Made by a program: the position numbers and the translations under genes. The notes under the pieces were generated by a model. The model ran no database searches. It was not told where the DNA came from and saw nothing but the letters and a program-made list of their open reading frames with translations. This document shows, in pieces, positions 9,770 to 17,702 of a stretch of 49,911 bases of DNA. The stretch spans positions 1-49,911 of the forward strand of contig CALKEU010000014.1 of assembly GCA_938084565.1 (NCBI GenBank), given 5' to 3'. The first letter of the stretch is position 1, and each line of letters opens with the position of its first letter. Source of the stretch: Candidatus Kapaibacterium sp. Lineage in GTDB: Bacteria; Bacteroidota; Ignavibacteria; Kapaibacteriales; HRBIN21.

Positions 9770-10672
9770 GGGCTTTTCGGCGGGCTGCACGGCAGCTGTG
9801 GCAATCAGTTGCTCAATGCGCTGCAGCAGAAGTCGCACCCGCTCGGTGAGTTCCCGCTGTAGGCTATCGGGCAACCAGGGCGAACGCTGCAGCTGCTGTC
9901 GCAAGCCTCCGACTTCCTGTTGTACGGTCTGCCGCAGCTGCTCCAGCTGATCGGCAATCTCGTCGAGCCGCCTGTAGCCTTCCAGCAGCCGGAGGGTGTG
10001 TCGCTGGAGGAGTTCAAGCTCCTGCCGCGTTTGCTCGGCGCGCTCGCGCGCACGCTGTAGCTCCTGGCGCAGGTGTTCGACCTCCTGCAGTGAAGGGTAT
10101 TGGGTAAGCTGCTGGTGAAGTTCTGCGTTGATACGCTGCAGTTCCTGCACCTGCACTTCGTAAGCTTGGAGCTGAAGCCGAAGCTCCTCGAGCGCTGCAG
10201 TATCCTGCGTGCGTTCGGATAACAGCTCTGCCGCTGCAAGGCGCTCGCGACATTGCTGGAGCTCTTTCTGAGAGCGGTGCAGCTCGTGGTTACGGCGGAC
10301 GAGCTCCTGTTGAGCCAGGCGAAATTCCTCTCGCAGATGCTCCAGCTCTGCCACCGCGGTGTCGAGGGCTGGCCGGAGCTGGGAAAGTTCGCTGCGAAGC
10401 TGCTCACACTGTTGTTCGGCCTCATGCACTCGCTGCCGGAGGAGCTCGCACTCCTGTTCACGCTCCTGCAGGCGGGCAGCTATGGCTTGTTCGCGTTCGC
10501 ACGCATTCTGGGCCTCCTGCTGCCATCGGTGAGCTTCCTCCCGCAGGCGCAGATTCTCCGCCCCCAGCTCTCGAGCCCGCTCCCCGAGTAGACGGAGCTT
10601 CTCCCACAAGCGTAAGAGCCCCGCTTGAAGTTCCGGCCGCGGCTGTGGTACTTCGGCTTCCGGTTCCATCAT
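9767..10672 (-). CDS. Long coiled-coil protein between pheT and zapA
   Basis: This 301-residue cytoplasmic protein is almost entirely Glu/Gln/Arg/Leu-rich heptads. From about residue 15 to 260 it reads as an uninterrupted coiled coil. There is no signal peptide, membrane helix or catalytic motif. The chosen ATG 10672 overlaps the pheT stop (ATGA). The frame is open much further upstream, but that part lies inside pheT in another frame. The position just before zapA suggests a ZapB-like structural partner of ZapA at the Z-ring. This is inference from context, because ZapB is far shorter (about 80 residues). Confidence 0.75.
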   Translation of the reverse strand: MMEPEAEVPQPRPELQAGLLRLWEKLRLLGERARELGAENLRLREEAHRWQQEAQNACEREQAIAARLQEREQECELLRQRVHEAEQQCEQLRSELSQLRPALDTAVAELEHLREEFRLAQQELVRRNHELHRSQKELQQCRERLAAAELLSERTQDTAALEELRLQLQAYEVQVQELQRINAELHQQLTQYPSLQEVEHLRQELQRARERAEQTRQELELLQRHTLRLLEGYRRLDEIADQLEQLRQTVQQEVGGLRQQLQRSPWLPDSLQRELTERVRLLLQRIEQLIATAAVQPAEKP

Positions 10673-13071
10673 GCACGCAGACGAGCACCCGTGTGGTGCT
10701 CCACTGTTGCAATTATGCGCTCCACAACCGGAGTGATGTCCTCCTCCTGCAACGTGCGCTGCCGCGAACGGAAGCGCAGCGCAAAAGCCAGACTCCGCTT
10801 CCCTTCCCCGAAGGAAGGTGAGCGGAAAACGTCGAACAGAACCACCTCCTCCAGCCACTCCCCGCCAGCCTGGCGAATGAGCTGGAGGAGCGTAGAGACC
10901 GGTACGGTCTCTTCCACGACAAAGGCCACATCGCGCCGAATTGCCGGATATGGCGGAACAGCCGCATAAGTCGGCGCCGACTGCTGGCACTCCTGGAGTG
11001 CTGCAACCTCCAGTACGGCCACAAAGGCCTCCTGCTCCACCTCCCATCCCTTGAGCCAGCTCGGGCGCAGCTGCCCCGCCCACCCAAGATAATGCCCACC
11101 ACTGTAGAACTGCACGGCTGCTGGCAGTACCGGATGGGGGCGCCCCTCCTCCCACGGCACCACAGCCACAGTAGGAATCCGTAAGCGCTCCAGGAGCTGT
11201 TCCACAACGCCCCGCAGATCGTAGAAATCCACCGCCCGCTGTGGAATCCCCCACTGCAATGGAGCCGCCATACCGCTCAGCAATATCCCAAGCTGCAGCC
11301 GCTCTCGATAATCCTCCAGCCGATTCCCGTCCCCCCCACCTCGATGAAACACCTTGCCCAGCTCGAAGATGCGGACCGTGCGCTCTCCAACCCGTACGTT
11401 GAAGGAGAGCACGCGTACGAGCGACGGCACCAACGTAGGCCGCAGCGTGGAATACTCCAGACCCAATGCATTGACCAATCGGATTGGATGCGGCTCCCAC
11501 GGGCAGACTGCCTCAGGATCGGTCAGAACGGGGGTAAAGACCTGCTGGAAGCCCCACTCGGTCAAGGCTGTAATCAAGAGTTCCCGAATCGCCGGGGGCG
11601 AGAGCTCCGGCGGAAGCGCTGGCACTTGAACCGGCAGCGCAACGGAGGCCGCCACCGGAATCCGATCGTACCCGTAAAGGCGCGCAACCTCCTCGATCAC
11701 GTCCACCTCCTCCCGGATATCGGAGCGAAACGAGGGAACTGCAAGCGTACAGCTGTGCTCGTCTGTAGCAAGTACGTCAAACCCCAAGCGAGTGACAACC
11801 GTATGCACCTGCTCCCGAGAGAGGGTAATTCCCAACACCTTCCCAATCCGCTCGTAGCGTACGGCGATCGAGCGCCTATGATTGGACTGCTGACCCACCA
11901 CGACGGGAGCTGTACCGATCTTGCCCCCGAGCTGATGCAGTATCTCTACGGCACGGGACAATGCTGACAGTACTCCACACGGATCAACCCCACGCTGAAA
12001 ACGGTATGCTGCTTCTGTCTCGAGCGCATGCCGCCGTGCCGTACGCCGAATCCGCACTGGGTGGAAGAGCGCCGATTCGATAAGGATCCGCTCCGTCTCC
12101 GGACCCACTTCGGATTCTGCGCCCCCGAGTACTCCTGCTAGGGCGAGCGGCTTTTCAGGATCGGCAATGAGTAGGTCTTCCGAGCACAGGGTGTAGGTAC
12201 GCCCATCCAACCCGTGGAAGCGCTCTCCTGGGCGTGCCCACCGCACATGGATCTGATGCTGGGCAATGGTTGCATAGTCGAAGGCATGCAGCGGTTGCCC
12301 CCGCTCCAGCATCACGTAGTTCATGACATCCACCGGCAGCATATGCGGTCGGATTCCTAAGCGCCAGAGGCGCACCTGCAGCCAGAGTGGGGAGCTCTCT
12401 GCCGACACATCGACCACGCAGCACGCATAGAGCGGACATCCCTCCGGCGCTGCCACCACGACCTCCACTGGAGCGGGCTCCCCCTCGAGAGGAGCTGGCG
12501 CCGGCAACTCCACCGATAGCCCCCCATAAGCTGCCAGTTCTCGGGCAATCCCGAGATGACTCAAACAATCACCCCGATTGGGAGTCACCGCAACCTCATA
12601 CACCACATCCTCCACCGGCGGAAGGTAGTCCGCTAGCGGCACTCCAACTGGAGCATCCGCCGGTAGAAGCCATATTTGGTCAGCCTCTTCTCCAAGCGCC
12701 AGCTCCCACCGACTGCACACCATGGCGTGAGAATCCTCCCCTTCAATGCTCCGAGGCTCCACCGGTCGCCCAAGCTGTGGAACCACTGCTCCCGGTAAGG
12801 CGACAACTACATGACCTCCTTCAGGCAGCACCGCCCCAGCCACAACCTGTACGCTCTCATCCCCAACAGCAATACGATAGACCCACAGCCCCTCTCTCCC
12901 CTTGTGTGGCCGACCCTCCCGAACCACCCCAACCACACACCCCCGATACTTCCCCCGCCAATCCTCTACAGCCTCCACCTCAAAGCCCAGATGGGTCAGA
13001 ACAGCAGCCACCTCTTCCTCTGTCCAGGGGAGAGCAACGAGCGTTCGAAGCCACTGATCTGATACCCGCAT
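10669..13071 (-). CDS. pheT: Phenylalanyl-tRNA synthetase beta subunit
   Basis: PheT is the large subunit of the alpha2-beta2 class II synthetase. It binds tRNA-Phe and edits Tyr-tRNA-Phe. The 800-residue product has the usual order: an N-terminal segment starting RVSDQWLRTLV, an EMAP/OB tRNA-binding domain (about 40-150), the B3/B4 region with TPNRGDCLSHLGIARE, the B5 domain, and a C-terminal anticodon-binding FDX-ACB fold. ATG 13071 matches the family start better than the upstream open frame. No pheS lies next to it, so the alpha subunit must be elsewhere. It heads a minus-strand unit with the coiled-coil gene, zapA, rny and rnz. TAAATTCG (13099-13106) is a 7/8 match to the -7 box. Confidence 0.97.
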   Translation of the reverse strand: MRVSDQWLRTLVALPWTEEEVAAVLTHLGFEVEAVEDWRGKYRGCVVGVVREGRPHKGREGLWVYRIAVGDESVQVVAGAVLPEGGHVVVALPGAVVPQLGRPVEPRSIEGEDSHAMVCSRWELALGEEADQIWLLPADAPVGVPLADYLPPVEDVVYEVAVTPNRGDCLSHLGIARELAAYGGLSVELPAPAPLEGEPAPVEVVVAAPEGCPLYACCVVDVSAESSPLWLQVRLWRLGIRPHMLPVDVMNYVMLERGQPLHAFDYATIAQHQIHVRWARPGERFHGLDGRTYTLCSEDLLIADPEKPLALAGVLGGAESEVGPETERILIESALFHPVRIRRTARRHALETEAAYRFQRGVDPCGVLSALSRAVEILHQLGGKIGTAPVVVGQQSNHRRSIAVRYERIGKVLGITLSREQVHTVVTRLGFDVLATDEHSCTLAVPSFRSDIREEVDVIEEVARLYGYDRIPVAASVALPVQVPALPPELSPPAIRELLITALTEWGFQQVFTPVLTDPEAVCPWEPHPIRLVNALGLEYSTLRPTLVPSLVRVLSFNVRVGERTVRIFELGKVFHRGGGDGNRLEDYRERLQLGILLSGMAAPLQWGIPQRAVDFYDLRGVVEQLLERLRIPTVAVVPWEEGRPHPVLPAAVQFYSGGHYLGWAGQLRPSWLKGWEVEQEAFVAVLEVAALQECQQSAPTYAAVPPYPAIRRDVAFVVEETVPVSTLLQLIRQAGGEWLEEVVLFDVFRSPSFGEGKRSLAFALRFRSRQRTLQEEDITPVVERIIATVEHHTGARLRA

Positions 13072-13187
13072 TGGGCTCCCACACAGCAAGACTGCAAGCG
13101 AATTTAGCAATTTTGTCCTCCCACGTGCACTGCCCTCGCCCTACGCTGCAGCTAACTCCTCAGCCCGATGCAAGCAAATACGAGAAA

Positions 13188-13205
13188 CATGCATAATTTT
13201 GCATG
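13188..13205. repeat. Perfect inverted repeat over the tRNA-Thr promoter
   Basis: CATGCA (13188-13193) and TGCATG (13200-13205) flank TAATTT. The whole palindrome overlaps the -7 box of the tRNA gene, so it could be an operator, or chance. Confidence 0.4.
13194..13201 (+). promoter_or_regulatory. TAnnTTTG -7 box of tRNA-Thr
   Basis: TAATTTTG ends exactly 7 nt before the first base of the mature tRNA (13209). This fits the -7 element/start-site geometry of Bacteroidetes sigma-A promoters and calibrates the other boxes in the window. No -33 TTTG is evident. Confidence 0.6.
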
Positions 13206-13208
13206 CGC

Positions 13209-13280
13209 GCCACCGTAGCTCAGTGGTAGAGCGGCTGATTTGTAATCAGCGGGTCGGGGGTTCGAATCCCTCCGGTGGCT
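13209..13280 (+). tRNA. tRNA-Thr (anticodon UGU)
   Basis: This is a complete cloverleaf. The acceptor stem is GCCACCG/CGGTGGC with discriminator U. The D arm is GCTC...GAGC. The anticodon stem GCTGA/TCAGC holds the loop TT-TGT-AA (anticodon 13241-13243). The T arm is GGGGG-TTCGAAT-CCCTC. It should read ACA codons. CCA is not encoded (CAT follows), so the 3' end must be made by RNase Z plus CCA addition. The next gene starts only 56 nt downstream and may be co-transcribed. Confidence 0.97.
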
Positions 13281-13336
13281 CATGTCAAGGGGACACCAAA
13301 GTCCTCGTGCGGTATCCGACACAAGGAGTTTTTCCC

Positions 13337-13585
13337 ATGGCACGCACCAAACCCTCCAAGGGTCCGAGGCGACCGCCTGTTTTGGCTGGTCCGAAACGGC
13401 TACTTGCAGTCACACTTGAGCAGAGCGACTACGCGGCACTCCAGCAGCTAGCCTCCAACCTGGGCATGGCTACCTCCACTTACGTGCGGATGCTCATCAA
13501 GCAGCAGATCAACCAGTTACGTCCCCAGGAGACCCCGAGTACAGCTTCCTCGAGTGGAGCGGTGAATCCCTCCCCGCATGCATGA
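13337..13585 (+). CDS. Small ribbon-helix-helix (Arc/CopG-like) protein
   Basis: This 82-residue protein has a basic, Pro-rich N-terminus. Residues about 22-60 read as a ribbon-helix-helix: a short strand (LLAVTLEQ), helix one (DYAALQQLASNLG) and helix two (STYVRMLIKQQI). The tail is Ser/Pro-rich. Such folds usually bind operators as dimers. ATG 13337 follows a good AAGGAG at 13323-13328. The frame also stays open across the tRNA, which is chance. It overlaps rlmI by 8 bp and follows tRNA-Thr on the same strand. No toxin partner is visible, so a solitary regulator is more likely than an antitoxin. Its target is unknown. Confidence 0.75.
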   Translation: MARTKPSKGPRRPPVLAGPKRLLAVTLEQSDYAALQQLASNLGMATSTYVRMLIKQQINQLRPQETPSTASSSGAVNPSPHA

Positions 13586-14753
13586 GGTACGTTTGCGTGC
13601 TGGGCACGAGGCACGCGTCCGGAGCGGACACCTCTGGATTTTTAGCAACGAATTGCAGCAGGTACCTCCTTTGCCACCGGGCAGTCTCGTACGAGTTCTG
13701 ACCGCTGCGGGAGACAGCGTCGGGATTGGACTCTACAATCCACACAGCCTCATCTGTGTCCGTCTCTTGGGCATTGACGGCGATGTTACCACACTAGGGC
13801 TTGATTTCTTCGTCGAACGGCTCAGCCGAGCCCTGCAATTACGGCAGCAGCTCTGTCGCGGAGAGGCCATGTACCGCCTCGTGCACGGGGAAGCTGATCT
13901 TCTACCGGGCTTGGTCGTGGATCGCTATGGCGAGTATCTGGCCCTGCAGACGCTCTCGGTGGGCATGGACCAGCGTCTTCCTACCATTGTCGAAGCTCTC
14001 CGCATGGTACTTCCTGAGGTACAGGGAATCGTCGAGAAGAACCTCTCCCGCCTCCGGGAGCTTGAGCAGCTGCCGCAGCAGCAGAGAGTGCTCTATGGCC
14101 ACATCCCCGAGCGCTTCGTCCTCGAAGAGTTCGGCCTCCGCATAGAGATCCGGCTGCTCGAGGGGCAGAAAACGGGAGCCTATCTCGATCAGCGCTACCA
14201 CCGATTGCTGACAGGACGTCTGGCCACAGGTCTGCGCGTCCTGGACTGCTTTACCTACCACGGTGGATTCGCCCTCCATGCTGCTGCCCAGGGAGCAGGC
14301 GAAGTGCTCGGTATTGATAGCTCCGGCAGTGCCCTGGAGGTTGCTCGACGTAATGCAGAGCTTAACGCGCTGCAGCACGTCCGCTTCCACGAAGCGGATG
14401 TCTTCAGCTTCTTACGCGAGCAGGTTGCCAGCGGAGCACAGTGGGATATGGTCATTCTCGATCCCCCTGCCTTCGCCAAAAGTCGACGCCACGTCCCCTC
14501 GGCCAAGCAGGGGTACAGCGAACTGAACCGCCTGGCGCTCCTCCTCTTACCGCCCGGAGGCTTTTTAGTCACGAGCAGCTGCTCTCACCATGTCTTTGAG
14601 GCCGTCTTTCTCGAACTCATCTTCACCGAAGCCGCTCGCCTCGGACGCCGTCTCCGGATGCTCTACCGAGGGACTCAACCCCCCGACCACCCCATCTTAC
14701 TGAGTATGCCGGAGACGCAGTACCTGAAGTTCTTCATCTTCCAGGTGCTCTGA
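13578..14753 (+). CDS. rlmI: RlmI-type 23S rRNA (cytosine-C5) methyltransferase
   Basis: This SAM-dependent methyltransferase is expected to methylate a cytosine in 23S rRNA. Of its 391 residues, the N-terminus is a PUA-like RNA-binding domain (about 1-80, including SGHLWIFSNEL). A central segment follows, then a Rossmann methyltransferase with VLDCFTYHGGFALHAA (SAM motif I, about 215-230) and the motif IV signature DPPAFAKS (about 295-302). The length matches E. coli RlmI (396). Other members of the family (COG1092) may act on different bases, so the exact site is inferred. It starts inside the preceding ribbon-helix-helix gene. Confidence 0.88.
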   Translation: MHEVRLRAGHEARVRSGHLWIFSNELQQVPPLPPGSLVRVLTAAGDSVGIGLYNPHSLICVRLLGIDGDVTTLGLDFFVERLSRALQLRQQLCRGEAMYRLVHGEADLLPGLVVDRYGEYLALQTLSVGMDQRLPTIVEALRMVLPEVQGIVEKNLSRLRELEQLPQQQRVLYGHIPERFVLEEFGLRIEIRLLEGQKTGAYLDQRYHRLLTGRLATGLRVLDCFTYHGGFALHAAAQGAGEVLGIDSSGSALEVARRNAELNALQHVRFHEADVFSFLREQVASGAQWDMVILDPPAFAKSRRHVPSAKQGYSELNRLALLLLPPGGFLVTSSCSHHVFEAVFLELIFTEAARLGRRLRMLYRGTQPPDHPILLSMPETQYLKFFIFQVL

Positions 14754-14824
14754 ATCCCGTCGGCGGGGCTCTGAAATGGCATGATTTTTTCACAAGCATC
14801 TGCTGCGTCCAGACAGCAGCTTCT

Positions 14825-15892
14825 ATGCGCGTCCGCACCTACAGGGCTCCGAGTATGCACGAGGCACTCCGCTCGATGCGGCGGGAGTTGGGCGAAAGCG
14901 CCATTATTCTCTCCACGCATACCCTCCGTCTGGACGACGGCACCGAACTGGTGGAGCTCCACGCCGTCCCCGAGCAGGAGATGACCTCTCTGCCACCCTC
15001 TGCCGATGGAAATCCATGGGCAGAGAGCTCGTGGGTTTCTGACCTCCGGAGGGAACTCCTCACTCTGCGGCAGCAGCTCAATATGCTCGAAGCCCTTTTA
15101 CGTTTCAACACAAGTCCCGATCCCCTTTGGCAGCGACTCTATACAGCCCTACGTGCTGAAGGGTTCACCGATGAGTTCCTTCTACGACGTCTGCCGCCAA
15201 CACAGCCAGTCTCCTCCTGGAAAGAGCTACTCTTGCGGGCTCGGCAGCACCTGACGAACCACATTCGCACGGCCGATCCCCCGCTGCCGAGCACGGGACC
15301 GCTCCGTCTCCTCGTCCTTGGAGCACCTGGTTCGGGCAAGACTTCAACCCTGCTCAAGCTGCTCCTGATGTACAAACTGCTGCACCATCTGCCATGCTTC
15401 TTGATTAGCACTGAAGCTCACAGGCTGGGGGCACTTGAACAGCTCCAGCTGTTCTCCTCCATTGCCGATATTCCTCTGGCGGAGGCCTATACTGTACAGG
15501 AGCTCCGCCACCATTTGGCGGCCCATCCTCCATCGCCCATGGTTGTGGGAATTGAGTTGCCTGGCGGGAACCCCTTCCGAGCTGAGATCCGCCAGCAGTG
15601 GCAGCGCTACGTAGATATCGTACGCCCAGAGGCTCTCTACGGTGTCCTCAGTGCAACGGATGCGCTCCCTCTCCTCCGACGCCTGCTCCAGCTGTGGCAC
15701 GATCTTGGCGTGACAGGCCTCATCCTAACTAAGCTCGATCTAGCTCCCAGCGTAGCCCCAGTCGTTGAAGCACTCGAGCACTCAGAGCTGCCAGTCATCT
15801 ACTTCTGCACCGGTCCACGAATTCCGGAGGATATCGAACCTGCACGCAGTCAGGCACTAGCGTATCGTATCGGCACAGTGGAGGAACCATGA
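14825..15892 (+). CDS. flhF: Flagellar SRP-like GTPase FlhF (diverged)
   Basis: FlhF is an SRP-family GTPase that sets flagellar position and number at the pole. This 355-residue protein has the typical N-terminus (MRVRTYRAPSMHEALRSMRRELGESAIILST), a helical N domain and a G domain. G1 is GAPGSGKTS (166-174). HRLGALEQLQLF (199-210) matches FlhF's RIGAxEQL segment. G4 is TKLD (302-305), and RIPEDIEPA closes the domain. G2 lacks the usual DTYR and reads STEAHR. The DTAGR of G3 is replaced by ELPGG (244-248). GTP hydrolysis may therefore be impaired. It opens a tightly overlapping operon and overlaps flhG by 4 bp. Confidence 0.85.
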   Translation: MRVRTYRAPSMHEALRSMRRELGESAIILSTHTLRLDDGTELVELHAVPEQEMTSLPPSADGNPWAESSWVSDLRRELLTLRQQLNMLEALLRFNTSPDPLWQRLYTALRAEGFTDEFLLRRLPPTQPVSSWKELLLRARQHLTNHIRTADPPLPSTGPLRLLVLGAPGSGKTSTLLKLLLMYKLLHHLPCFLISTEAHRLGALEQLQLFSSIADIPLAEAYTVQELRHHLAAHPPSPMVVGIELPGGNPFRAEIRQQWQRYVDIVRPEALYGVLSATDALPLLRRLLQLWHDLGVTGLILTKLDLAPSVAPVVEALEHSELPVIYFCTGPRIPEDIEPARSQALAYRIGTVEEP

Positions 15893-16677
15893 GCAAGGAG
15901 TCCACCCGCATTGTGGCCCTCTGTAGTGGGCGCCCGGGGTTAGGAAAGAGCACCACAGCAGCCAATCTGGCTGCTGCTGCCGCTCGAGAGGGTATCCTCT
16001 GCCTCCTCTGGGATGCCCAGCTGAATTCCCCGCGTCTGCACCTCCACTATGGCCTGAATCCCGTTGCCACGGCCTCAGATGCTTACCTTGGAAGCGCTCG
16101 CATCGAGACCATCCCCATACGGCTCCGTCCACATCTGTGGCTTTTACCAGAGCGCACACTCAACGGCGATGCTGAAGCACAGCTGACAGGAGCTTTTCCT
16201 GCCCTGCTACAGGAACTCATCCACCATCGACGTCCGGAGCTCATCCTCATTAACCTCCCACCCGGATGGTCGGGGCTGGCTGCTACGGTCTGCCAAAGAG
16301 CAGATCTGTGTTGCCTCGTCATGGGCGAGGATATTGGCTCCATTCTGGACACCTACGCCTTCCTGAAAGCCCTCTTGGCAAGTTCCCGTAAGCCCCCCCG
16401 CCTTGGGCTGATCGTCACGGGGATTGTCGAGGTCACGGAAGCTTGTGTGCTCGCAGACAAGCTCAACGCTGCTACAGCCCGATTCCTCGGCCAGCGGATA
16501 CCACTGCTCGGGGCCATCCCGTATGAGCCTCGGCATCGGACGGCGCTCTTGCAGCAGCAGCCCTTCCTGGAAGCCTTCCCCGAAACAGAGGCCGCTCTCC
16601 TCTACCGCAGGCTTCTGCACCGATGTGTCGTAACACACCAGGCAGATCATGCCGGGAAAATCGCGCAGGAGTGGTGA
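15889..16677 (+). CDS. flhG: Flagellar number regulator FlhG (MinD-like ATPase, diverged)
   Basis: FlhG is a ParA/MinD-family ATPase that restrains flagellar number and activates the FlhF GTPase. This 262-residue product has the fold, with the P-loop at about 13-22 (GRPGLGKSTT) followed by AANLAAAAAR, a D in LLWDAQ, and a C-terminal amphipathic region. The signature lysine of the deviant Walker A (KGGxGK) is Arg here. The Walker B Asp is Asn (LINLPPGWSG). Both changes touch residues tied to dimerisation or hydrolysis. It overlaps flhF by ATGA and the next small gene by 29 bp. Confidence 0.85.
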   Translation: MSKESTRIVALCSGRPGLGKSTTAANLAAAAAREGILCLLWDAQLNSPRLHLHYGLNPVATASDAYLGSARIETIPIRLRPHLWLLPERTLNGDAEAQLTGAFPALLQELIHHRRPELILINLPPGWSGLAATVCQRADLCCLVMGEDIGSILDTYAFLKALLASSRKPPRLGLIVTGIVEVTEACVLADKLNAATARFLGQRIPLLGAIPYEPRHRTALLQQQPFLEAFPETEAALLYRRLLHRCVVTHQADHAGKIAQEW

Positions 16678-16933
16678 AACCGTCAGCTTTGTCTTCTCCG
16701 TCAGCCTATTGGCTGGGTGCGTTGCAGTGATTATCTTTGCTCTACAACCGGAGCTGGCGACCGAAGCTGTCCTATTGCGAGCCTTTATTGTCTTTGTGGC
16801 CGCTGCCACAGCAACGACTTTCTTCCTAGTGCTGTGGCGTCCAGGACGGAGGGGAGCGGGAAGCCAAGTGCTGGAGGGTCCGTCCAGTCGAGGTGCCCAT
16901 GAGGAGCCACCGCAGATACCAACTCAGCGCTGA
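16649..16933 (+). CDS. Small two-helix membrane protein in flagellar operon
   Basis: This 94-residue protein has two predicted membrane helices (about 12-32 and 43-63) and a polar, Gly/Pro-rich cytoplasmic tail. No family is recognised. It starts inside the end of flhG (29-bp overlap) and ends inside the start of fliA (35-bp overlap), so its translation is bound to both neighbours. A similar unnamed small membrane gene sits between flhG and fliA in some other bacteria, which supports a real gene. Confidence 0.65.
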   Translation: MPGKSRRSGETVSFVFSVSLLAGCVAVIIFALQPELATEAVLLRAFIVFVAAATATTFFLVLWRPGRRGAGSQVLEGPSSRGAHEEPPQIPTQR

Positions 16934-17702
16934 AGAGCTCCCCCAGGTATGGCAACGCTACTGGGAACGGCGCGCCGACGAGGATCGCCAGCGCCTCATC
17001 CTCCACTACCTCTGGTTAGTCCGCTACGTCATCCACTCCCTCTCCCTTCCCGAGCACAGCTCGCTGAGCCAAGAGGACTTGGAGCACGTCGGCGTGCTCG
17101 GACTCAATGAAGCCATTGAGCGCTTCAACCCCAGCCGGGGCACGAAGTTCGAAACCTACGCTCTGGTACGCATCCGCGGAGCAATTCTGGACGAGCTCCG
17201 CAAGCTGGACTGGCTCAGCCGCAGTGCCCGCCGCAAGGTCCAAGCATACCAACAAGCCGCCGACGCACTCCAGCAGACCCTTGGGCATGAAGCTTCCGCG
17301 GAAGCCATCCGCCAGTGGCTCGGGGTCCCACCGGAGATCTACCGCTCGTATCTACGGGCCGTGGAAGCAGCTCAAGCTTCGTTCTCCTTCTATGATCCCC
17401 CAGCTGCTCCACCGACAACCGAGGAGGAGGAACCGGCCAACCCCCTGGAAGAGCTGGCCGATCCTCATGCAGCCGACCCGGCCGAGAAACTGTCACGACA
17501 GCAGCTCCTTCAGGCCGTGATGGATTATCTTGAACGGCTCCCTGAACGAAAGCGCCTGGTCATCGTGCTCTACTACTACGAAGGGCTGACCTTCCGCGAA
17601 ATCGGACAATTGCTCAACCTCACCGAAAGCCGAGTCTGCCAAATCCATGCCAAGGTACTGGAAGAGCTCCGTATCCATCTCCGCGCTCACCACCATGGTT
17701 GA
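16899..17702 (+). CDS. fliA: RNA polymerase sigma factor FliA (sigma-28)
   Basis: FliA is the sigma factor for late flagellar and chemotaxis genes. The 267-residue product has region 2 with LILHYLWLVRYV and the FETYALVRIRGAILDELR segment typical of FliA/WhiG, a region 3, an acidic linker of about 25 residues (about 165-190), and region 4 with the helix-turn-helix LTFREIGQLLNLTESRVCQIHAKVL. ATG 16899 is preferred; GTG 16893 in the same frame is an alternative. No FlgM anti-sigma gene and no flagellar structural gene is in the window. It overlaps the HDOD gene by 8 bp. Confidence 0.92.
   Translation: MRSHRRYQLSAEELPQVWQRYWERRADEDRQRLILHYLWLVRYVIHSLSLPEHSSLSQEDLEHVGVLGLNEAIERFNPSRGTKFETYALVRIRGAILDELRKLDWLSRSARRKVQAYQQAADALQQTLGHEASAEAIRQWLGVPPEIYRSYLRAVEAAQASFSFYDPPAAPPTTEEEEPANPLEELADPHAADPAEKLSRQQLLQAVMDYLERLPERKRLVIVLYYYEGLTFREIGQLLNLTESRVCQIHAKVLEELRIHLRAHHHG

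Noticed and set aside
10673-11500. Long upstream extension of the coiled-coil gene
   Set aside because: It lies inside pheT in another frame and has the Gly/Ala-rich composition of a shadow frame. ATG 10672 with ATGA coupling is convincing.
14754-14824. Terminator after rlmI with a TTTTTT run
   Set aside because: The only hairpin (CCCG/CGGG) is 4 bp and about 16 nt from the T-run.
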